DNA of 13,807 nucleotides from Cellvibrionales bacterium (lineage in GTDB: Bacteria > Pseudomonadota > Gammaproteobacteria > Pseudomonadales > JAHEGP01): positions 1-13,807 of the forward strand of contig JAHEGP010000063.1 of NCBI GenBank assembly GCA_024645065.1. The letters are read 5' to 3'. The notes beneath the pieces are model-generated. The model was not told where the DNA came from and did no database searches. It worked only from the letters and a program-made list of their open reading frames with translations. This document shows, in pieces, positions 1-5,358 of the stretch (position 1 is its first letter; every line of letters starts with the position of its first letter). A program made the translations under genes and the position numbers.

Positions 1-83
1 GACAGCTTGGCAAAAAAATCCGGGTCCTGCTGCTTTATCCGGGTTGCCCACCTTCTGTTATTCTCGAAAATTTCCTCAAGCAT
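1..83 (-). CDS. can: beta-carbonic anhydrase, N-terminal fragment (cut by window edge)
   Basis: Beta-class carbonic anhydrases are cytoplasmic zinc enzymes that interconvert CO2 and bicarbonate. Only the first 27 codons lie in the window. They read MLEEIFENNRRWATRIKQ followed by QDPDFFAKL, which matches the N-terminal helix signature of Can-type enzymes (an NN..W motif, then DP.FF..L). The zinc-binding Cys, Asp and His residues would lie beyond the window and cannot be checked. The ATG at 83 is supported by an AGAAGG ribosome binding site seven bases upstream. The gene follows the YjdF-like gene on the same strand after 43 nt, so it may be co-transcribed with it. The family call rests on a short but distinctive stretch; the gene symbol is less certain than the family. 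Confidence 0.78.
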   Translation of the reverse strand, partial: MLEEIFENNRRWATRIKQQDPDFFAKL

Positions 84-90
84 CTCGCTG

Positions 91-96
91 CCTTCT
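91..96 (-). promoter_or_regulatory. ribosome binding site of the carbonic anhydrase gene
   Basis: On the minus strand this reads AGAAGG, with seven bases between it and the ATG at 83. It fixes the start of the edge-truncated carbonic anhydrase gene and supports that short fragment as real coding sequence. Confidence 0.6.
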
Positions 97-126
97 TGTG
101 CATTAGTTAAAGTGCGCCAGGTAGCG

Positions 127-759
127 CTATCCAGCCCCACACCCATCCGATCGAACGCTCCCCGCCCCCAGGGCGCGCAACTGACGATCGTGCAGGGCAG
201 ACAATAACACCAGAGCCAGGATCGCGCCAAGCAGGGCAAAAGCCATATCACTCTGGGTATCCCAGATATACCCCTGGGTTCCAAGGAAAGATTCTGCCGC
301 CGTACCACTGAGCAGCGCGACCCACCACTCGATCAATTCATAAAACGCACTAAAGGCCAGACAGACGCAAATCACCAGGAAATTGAGCCAGGCACGGGTC
401 CTTACTACGCGATTCCTGAGCAATATTTCCCGCGCAATGATCGCCGGCACAAAGCCCTGGGCAAAATGCCCGAGCTTGTCGTAATTGTTGCGCTCGAAGC
501 CAAACCAGGGCTTGATGGTATCGAACAATGGCACCTCGGCATAAGTGTAATGCGCGCCGACCAGCAATACGATGCTGTGCAGCAGGATCAGTAGGTACAG
601 CAAATCGGTGAGCGGGAATCGCCGGTAGGTGAGAAGTAGCAGCAGCAGCCCAAGGATGGCCGGAGAAGCCTCCAGCAGCCAGGTGTAATAGTCCTTCGGA
701 GCGATGGCCGACCAAACCAGCACCAGGATGAATAGCAGCAACCAGATCAGCTTCTTCAT
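127..759 (-). CDS. YjdF-like inner membrane protein (DUF2238)
   Basis: Predicted polytopic inner-membrane protein of the DUF2238/YjdF family; its function is not established. The 210 residues hold about five or six hydrophobic segments, roughly 4-20, 32-44, 52-70, 100-114, 124-150 and 172-189. Family-type polar motifs sit around the membrane segments: D94 and H98 in DKLGHFAQGFVPAI, Y140/E141/E144/W145 in FYELIEWW, and W166/D167/Q169/D171 in IWDTQSDM. Their conservation suggests a buried polar site, but the substrate is unknown. The length is normal for the family, with a short Gly/Ser/Arg tail of no obvious meaning. The start at 759 lies only 3 nt after the stop of the DUF2894 gene, so it is probably the last member of the motor-like operon. 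No strong Shine-Dalgarno sequence is seen, consistent with translational coupling. Confidence 0.85.
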   Translation of the reverse strand: MKKLIWLLLFILVLVWSAIAPKDYYTWLLEASPAILGLLLLLLTYRRFPLTDLLYLLILLHSIVLLVGAHYTYAEVPLFDTIKPWFGFERNNYDKLGHFAQGFVPAIIAREILLRNRVVRTRAWLNFLVICVCLAFSAFYELIEWWVALLSGTAAESFLGTQGYIWDTQSDMAFALLGAILALVLLSALHDRQLRALGAGSVRSDGCGAG

Positions 760-762
760 GGG

Positions 763-1599
763 CTATCGATCTCGGGAGCGGGACCGGCGCCGCACGCCAT
801 TGCTTCTACCGGCAGAGCCGCGCTCTTCTGACCGCGCTGCCGTGGCCTGAAGCGTAAATACGGTTTCGATGTAGCTTATCATATGCTGCAGATACTCTGG
901 AGACAGGCCGCGCAAAGCCTCCAGGGAACGCATCGCCAGCCTTTCGGGGTTGAGGGGGCCGGAATTCTCCGGGCAGCCCTGTACTGCCTCTGCCAGCAGC
1001 TCTCGGGTCCTGCGCCCGGCCTGTGTCTTCCTGAGCCAGCGGGCGGCGCGCAACTCGCGAAACGCATTCCCGTTTGTGGGGACCATTGCACCTGCAGCCG
1101 GGATTGTCGCGGCCAGAGCCTCCTGCTCCTGCTGCAGTAACAGCTTCTCCAGGCCGACGGCCTTGCCGGAGCTCGCTGCGGGCTCGTCCCGCTGTTGCAG
1201 TCGATCGAGCAATTCCCCCAATGGACGATGCTTATTGGGTCGTTGCAGGCTAAGGGCCAGGCGCTTGAACTCGCGCAACTTGCCTTTATCCACCCACTGC
1301 TGGAGGCTGGCGGCAGACTGGGGAAATTGTTCACACAGGGTATCGAGGGATTGCGCCACCTCGTGCCGGGCAAGCTGGAATTGCTGTTGATAGTCAAGCA
1401 GGGCGGCCTCGGCCCGGTGCAGCAGGCTCGACCCCACCGGGCCGCCATGGCGCCCGGCCCGGTGCAGCAAGGCCTCGATAAAATGAAAGCGCGGCGGGTC
1501 GAAATTGTCGGCCCCGGCGTCCCGCAATTGCAGCAGGGCACTACCAAGCTGCTCAGCCGAAGCCCCGGCTGCCGTTCCCGGCTGGACTGCGGCAGCCAT
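763..1599 (-). CDS. DUF2894 family protein, fourth gene of the motor-like operon
   Basis: Soluble 278-residue protein with no signal peptide or membrane helix. I assign it to DUF2894 from its C-terminal block (about 216-253: NPERLAMRSLEALRGLSP, then EYLQHMISYIETVF), a mid-protein element KHRPLGELLDRLQ (about 123-135), and its place beside DUF802 and DUF3348 genes. The region 60-120 is helical and Gln/Glu-rich. The last 25 residues are strongly basic (RRRSRSRDR at the end), which could bind nucleic acid or lipid head groups; that is inference. No catalytic motif is recognisable. The start at 1599 is 2 nt after the OmpA-like gene's stop, so translation is probably coupled. The role is unknown; context suggests a cytoplasmic partner, adaptor or effector of the membrane complex encoded upstream. 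Confidence 0.75.
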   Translation of the reverse strand: MAAAVQPGTAAGASAEQLGSALLQLRDAGADNFDPPRFHFIEALLHRAGRHGGPVGSSLLHRAEAALLDYQQQFQLARHEVAQSLDTLCEQFPQSAASLQQWVDKGKLREFKRLALSLQRPNKHRPLGELLDRLQQRDEPAASSGKAVGLEKLLLQQEQEALAATIPAAGAMVPTNGNAFRELRAARWLRKTQAGRRTRELLAEAVQGCPENSGPLNPERLAMRSLEALRGLSPEYLQHMISYIETVFTLQATAARSEERGSAGRSNGVRRRSRSRDR

Positions 1600-1601
1600 C
1601 G

Positions 1602-2228
1602 TCAGGACCCGCCAGCGCGGGGCACCGGCGCCAATTCAACCCGCCGATTCAAAGACCGGCCGGCCTCGTCACGATTTGCGACCACTGGGTGCTGGTCACC
1701 GAAGGCTGCGGCAAATACCAGTGAGGCCGGCATGTTTTCCTCAATCAGTGCCCGGGTCACGGTGAGGGCTCGCTCAGCCGACAGCTGCCAGTTGTCGACA
1801 AACTGGAGGTTACCGCTCTGGATGGGCAGGTCGTCGGTAAATCCGCTCACCATCAACAGACCGTCGCGCTCAGTCAGATAGACCCGCAATGGCTCAACCA
1901 GTGACCTGAGCAGCTCTCTTCCCCCGGGTTCGAGTTGATCGGAATTCAAGGCAAACAGGACACTGCCGCGAATGCCAATACGACCATCGCGGAGGGTTAC
2001 GCGGCCCGTCGCCAGGGGCCCGGCAAGCGCCTGCTCCAATGCGATGCGCCGCTGCTGTTCCAGCTGGTGCTGGCGGGTTTCATGTTGCAGTGAATGAACC
2101 AGGTCGACCTGGATGCCGAGGGTCCAGACCAGCAGGAGCACGAAAATGCCCACCAAGCCCGCCATCAGGTCGCCAAATATCGCCCATACCGGGGCTGGGG
2201 AACTGACACTATCCTCCAGCTGCTCCAT
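1602..2228 (-). CDS. MotB/ZorB-like inner membrane protein with OmpA peptidoglycan-binding domain
   Basis: A 208-residue protein with a short cytoplasmic N-terminus, one membrane helix (about 15-39) and a periplasmic OmpA/MotB domain (about 84-200). The helix carries D20 in AIFGDLMAGLVGIF, the place where MotB and ZorB keep the ion-binding aspartate. The OmpA domain shows FTDDLP (130-135), the D145/R153 pair in DNWQLSAERA, expected to hold the diaminopimelate of peptidoglycan, and RSLNRRVEL (191-199). A short Gln/Arg-rich linker (40-70) follows the helix, where MotB has its plug. The inference is that it anchors a motor to the cell wall and carries ions. The start ATG overlaps the stop of the DUF802 gene by one base (TAATG), which points to coupled synthesis of the two subunits. 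An outer-membrane porin role is excluded by the absence of a signal peptide and beta-barrel. Confidence 0.88.
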   Translation of the reverse strand: MEQLEDSVSSPAPVWAIFGDLMAGLVGIFVLLLVWTLGIQVDLVHSLQHETRQHQLEQQRRIALEQALAGPLATGRVTLRDGRIGIRGSVLFALNSDQLEPGGRELLRSLVEPLRVYLTERDGLLMVSGFTDDLPIQSGNLQFVDNWQLSAERALTVTRALIEENMPASLVFAAAFGDQHPVVANRDEAGRSLNRRVELAPVPRAGGS

Positions 2229-4339
2229 TACTCGACCTCACCGACAACGAGCTGCCCCTCGCCCGGCTGCCGCAGTTGCTCAAAGACCTCGCGCTGGGAG
2301 AGCAGGCTTTGGTCGATAATCTCCCGCGCCTGGGCAACGTAATAGGCCATTTGTTCGTCGCTGCGGATTGCGCTGTCGGTCAAGGACGTTTCGATCCGGG
2401 AGAGGCTTGAGAGCAGCTGCGTGTTGGATTCATTAAATAGCCCAATGGCCGCGCTAAAAGATTCGCCCAGACTCGCCATCTCGGCGGCGCCCGCCGTGAA
2501 GAGCTGGGCCGCCTCGGATACCCTGGCCGACTCCGCCCCGAGTTGTTGGCCAAAGCGCTCACTGGTTTGCTGCATCACATCAGCGGCGGAAATTACCAAC
2601 TGGGACAACGCCTCGCCCTGCTCCCGGGTATTTTGCCGCAGAGTGGTGGCAACGCTGTCGAGTTGCAACATGAGCTCGCGCCGCTCCTCCAGCAACTCTT
2701 GGTCGCGCTCAGTATTACCAGCCATCTCCTTGCGCAGGTCACCGATGAGTTGCGCAGCCGCGCGCGGTGTTTCGGCTGAGGCCGCGATCAGCCGGGACAG
2801 GGGCTGTTCCAGCTCCTTGCCCAAAACCGCAAGTTGCTCAGCCACCGAGGTCTCCAGGCTTTCCAGACGCGCCACAGCGGCCTCGCCCCGCTGTGCCTCT
2901 TCGCGCCGCAGCTCGCTGAGCCCGACTCCGAGCTTGTCGCTGAATTCCGCCATCTTGCCACTGACCTGCAACCACTTGTCAGCCAGCGCGCCCGCCATGC
3001 TGGCAAAATCACGACTGGTGCTGTCAAAAGCCCCCTGGTAGCGCCCGCTGGCCTGCTCCAGCTGTTGCCCCAATTGCTGGCCAGCGTCGTGCAATTGCGC
3101 CATAGCGCGCCGCTGCAGTTGCTCGAACGCCTGGCTCCAGTGTTCCAGGCGACTCTCGTCAGCGCTTTGCTCCCGCTCGAGCCAGGCGCTGGCGCTATGG
3201 TCAAAGCTCTCCCCGAGGGCGACAGCGGCACGCTCCAGGCCAGCAGTCGCGCCGGCGAGCGAACTGTCGATACCCGCCAGCAGGGATTGGTTGCAGCGCT
3301 GCTGCTCGCCGACGCTACGCTGCCAACTGTCAGCCACCTGTCCTGCGGTATTTTCAAAGCGCTCGGCCACCGCGTCGAGCTGTTGCTGCGCGACCCGGGT
3401 GAGCTGTCGATGCGTCGCTTCGGCCTGGCTGCTGATCCCGGCCATGGTCTCCTCGACCAGGGGACGAATTCCCTCACCCGCGAGCTTACCGCTGTTGGCC
3501 AGGCTCTCGCGCAAGGACAGGTCCACCGCCTGGGCAAGCTCCGCATAGATGCCCTTTACCGAGTGTTGGAACAGGCCCTGTTGCTCGATCAATTTATCGC
3601 CCAGGGTCGCACCCATAGCACCCAGCTTATCGGCCATCGCATCAAGCTTGCTCGCCACCAAAGGCAACGCAGCGGCCTGGTCCCGGAGCGCGGCAAAGGC
3701 TTGTTGGCTGCTATGGCGAAGCGAAAACTGTGGCATCCTGGCATTACTGGCGGTATCCAGGCGGCGGGTGGCGAGCATCCTGTCGCGACGGCTCAGGGTG
3801 GAGATCAAGCCCAACATGGCCGATGCTGCAACGCCCGCTACCGAGGTGCCAAAGGCAAGGCTCAGGCCTTCGATAGGCGCCGCCAGGCCGGCCCGTATCG
3901 CCTGCAACTCAGTGGTTCCTTCCAGTGCAAGAACTGCGCCCTTGAGCGTGTCCACCATGCCGGCAAAGGTTCCCAACAGGCCCAGCATCACCAACAGGCC
4001 AACCAGGTAGGGCGTCATCACGGGTGCAGGCAGCCCTGCCCGTTCACCTTCAATTCGCAGGCGCACCGCATTCTGGAGCGAGGGGTGCAATTGCTCCAGC
4101 CAGCGCTGCAAATCGCCGGCACTCTGCGGGGCGGCGCTGGCCAGGCCCTGGATACCCTGTTCGAGGCTGGCCGTCGCACGCCGGAACTGCAGCAATTCAA
4201 AAAAACCTATGCAATAGACGCAGGCAATGACCGCGATAACGGCCAGGGCGAGGCGGTCACTGCCGATAAAGCTGGTTCCCATCCAGACAATGGCGGCGGC
4301 GCCCAGCAAGAAGGCACCGGTAATGAAGAATCTGTTCAT
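2228..4339 (-). CDS. DUF802 protein: MotA/TolQ-like membrane core with long helical tail
   Basis: A 703-residue protein. Four hydrophobic segments lie at about 4-24, 30-50, 109-129 and 154-180. The third (GLLVMLGLLGTFAGMVDTL) and fourth (GLSLAFGTSVAGVAASAMLG) match the conserved LGTF.G..V and AF.TS..G signatures of MotA/TolQ/ExbB and ZorA proteins; T124, T165 and S166 are candidate ion-path residues. From about 195 to 690 the sequence is Ala/Gln/Glu/Leu/Ser-rich, almost Pro-free and heptad-like: a long cytoplasmic helical or coiled-coil tail, as in ZorA and unlike flagellar MotA. By analogy it would form the pentameric ring around two copies of the OmpA-like protein. It overlaps the DUF3348 gene by 4 nt (ATGA) at its start and the OmpA-like gene by 1 nt at its end. 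No enzymatic domain is visible in the tail. The DUF802 name rests on architecture and gene order. Confidence 0.85.
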   Translation of the reverse strand: MNRFFITGAFLLGAAAIVWMGTSFIGSDRLALAVIAVIACVYCIGFFELLQFRRATASLEQGIQGLASAAPQSAGDLQRWLEQLHPSLQNAVRLRIEGERAGLPAPVMTPYLVGLLVMLGLLGTFAGMVDTLKGAVLALEGTTELQAIRAGLAAPIEGLSLAFGTSVAGVAASAMLGLISTLSRRDRMLATRRLDTASNARMPQFSLRHSSQQAFAALRDQAAALPLVASKLDAMADKLGAMGATLGDKLIEQQGLFQHSVKGIYAELAQAVDLSLRESLANSGKLAGEGIRPLVEETMAGISSQAEATHRQLTRVAQQQLDAVAERFENTAGQVADSWQRSVGEQQRCNQSLLAGIDSSLAGATAGLERAAVALGESFDHSASAWLEREQSADESRLEHWSQAFEQLQRRAMAQLHDAGQQLGQQLEQASGRYQGAFDSTSRDFASMAGALADKWLQVSGKMAEFSDKLGVGLSELRREEAQRGEAAVARLESLETSVAEQLAVLGKELEQPLSRLIAASAETPRAAAQLIGDLRKEMAGNTERDQELLEERRELMLQLDSVATTLRQNTREQGEALSQLVISAADVMQQTSERFGQQLGAESARVSEAAQLFTAGAAEMASLGESFSAAIGLFNESNTQLLSSLSRIETSLTDSAIRSDEQMAYYVAQAREIIDQSLLSQREVFEQLRQPGEGQLVVGEVE

Positions 4340-5103
4340 AAGCTGGTTGATTCTCGATTTTCGTTGGTGGCTGCAAAAAGCGCGCCGGAATCAGTAGCCT
4401 CGACCAGGCCAAGGGTGGGCAGCAGTCTCGCATCCAGCTCGGCCAGCAAGGCCTCGCGCAGCTCGCTGTGGAATTGCTGCTGCCAACTGGCCCAGGGCTT
4501 TGCGATGTCACCCTCCTGCCGCCGACACTGCTCCAGCAAGCTGCAAAAGCGCTGTTCCAGCAGGCGCGGAGTGTGGGCGAAGGCTTTGCGTCCATGGCTC
4601 GCCAGGGTATCGCCCAGTTCAGAATCCAGCGCACACAGCTGCGCCAGGGCCGGCGACAGCATGGCGGCAGCATCACGAACCTGCAAATGTAGATTCAGCA
4701 CTTTTGCCTCCATCATCCGCTGCTGCCCGGAGTAGAATCGCAGGTAGGGCGCATAACCTGCGACTGCATCTTCAGGCGGCCGCTGCCCGAGGGCTGGCAG
4801 CTTGAGATGGGTGTAGCCGGGCCTGGCCGCGAATCCGGCCAGTAGCGACCTGATGATGGCCGATCGCAAACGCAAAAACAGCTCCCGCGGGGGCTCCGGC
4901 AAGGTATCTCCCGGCTGCGCCGTTACTTCCCCTGGCCGGGCCAGCGCGGTGGCCAGCTTGATCGATGCGGCGAAGTCGATATAGCTGGCCAGCTGAGCCG
5001 ATAAAGAAGGCCGCGACCCCATGGCATCAAGCAAGCCCAGTTCGCTCAAAAATCGCATAAGCCGCGTGGTGTATCTGGTTTCTGGAGCTGTGGTTTGGGT
5101 CAT
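4336..5103 (-). CDS. DUF3348 family protein, first gene of the motor-like operon
   Basis: Soluble, mostly helical protein of 255 residues with no membrane segment or known catalytic motif. I place it in DUF3348 from its N-terminus (TRLMRFLSELGLLD, then SLSAQLASYIDFAASIKLATAL), typical of the family, and from its position ahead of a DUF802 gene. The reading frame is open up to an ATG at 5238, but the 45 extra residues do not resemble the family, so I use the ATG at 5103; an ATG at 5121 is also possible. None has a strong ribosome binding site. Its stop overlaps the DUF802 start by 4 nt, which suggests coupled translation and a role in assembling or regulating the membrane complex. The biochemical function is unknown. 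Confidence 0.78.
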   Translation of the reverse strand: MTQTTAPETRYTTRLMRFLSELGLLDAMGSRPSLSAQLASYIDFAASIKLATALARPGEVTAQPGDTLPEPPRELFLRLRSAIIRSLLAGFAARPGYTHLKLPALGQRPPEDAVAGYAPYLRFYSGQQRMMEAKVLNLHLQVRDAAAMLSPALAQLCALDSELGDTLASHGRKAFAHTPRLLEQRFCSLLEQCRRQEGDIAKPWASWQQQFHSELREALLAELDARLLPTLGLVEATDSGALFAATNENRESTSL

Positions 5104-5222
5104 AGACAGCTGCACCGGCATTTGCCAGTGGCAATCTGCCTGAATTCCAACCCTGGATAATTTATTGAAAAGCAAGAGGCCTGACTGTCGGGACGCTGGC
5201 ACCGCATGAATGTCGAAGAACC

Positions 5223-5273
5223 GATTCGGCGCAACCATAATGATGGCGCTTTGATTCGGCCGCCATTATCACT
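5223..5273. repeat. short direct and inverted repeats upstream of the DUF3348 operon
   Basis: GATTCGGC occurs at 5223-5230 and again at 5253-5260, exactly 30 bp apart, roughly three helical turns. Overlapping this, ATAATGATGGCG (5237-5248) and CGCCATTAT (5261-5269) form an imperfect inverted repeat around a 12-base loop. It lies in the 255-bp gap between gcvP and the DUF3348 gene, about 120-150 bp upstream of the start at 5103. It could be a regulator-binding site or an RNA hairpin in the leader. No promoter elements are convincing nearby, and chance cannot be excluded. Confidence 0.35.
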
Positions 5274-5335
5274 GTTTCGCCAGAAAACTCAAGCTGCAGC
5301 AGGCTGCCACTAAACCAGGCAGGCCATCCCGCCGG

Positions 5336-5357
5336 GGACCCGACCGAAACGGGCTCC
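5336..5357 (-). terminator. hairpin just downstream of gcvP, weak terminator candidate
   Basis: GGACCCG (5336-5342) pairs with CGGGCTCC (5350-5357) with one bulged base around a seven-base loop, one base beyond the gcvP stop codon on the minus strand. No T-run follows, so it does not meet the usual form of an intrinsic terminator. It may stabilise the gcvTP transcript end or only attenuate read-through into the downstream operon. Confidence 0.25.
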
Positions 5358-5358
5358 A

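Noticed and set aside
7..207. A 66-codon plus-strand frame at the left edge
   Set aside because: It is antisense to the start of the carbonic anhydrase gene and the end of the YjdF-like gene, both of which have family support.
1602..4339. Flagellar MotAB or TolQR/ExbBD
   Set aside because: The MotA-like subunit has a long helical tail and lacks MotA's flagellar-type cytoplasmic loop. The partner has an OmpA domain, unlike TolR or ExbD, and no flagellar, TolA or TonB genes are adjacent.
2834..4735. A 633-codon open frame on the plus strand, antisense to the DUF802 gene
   Set aside because: It has the mixed composition and lack of domains of an antisense frame in GC-rich DNA. The minus-strand gene has clear membrane motifs, family features and exact overlaps with its neighbours.
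763..5103. Complete Zorya defence system
   Set aside because: Only the ZorAB-like motor architecture is present. No helicase, nuclease or other Zorya effector is encoded, and the flanking genes are DUF3348 and DUF2894.
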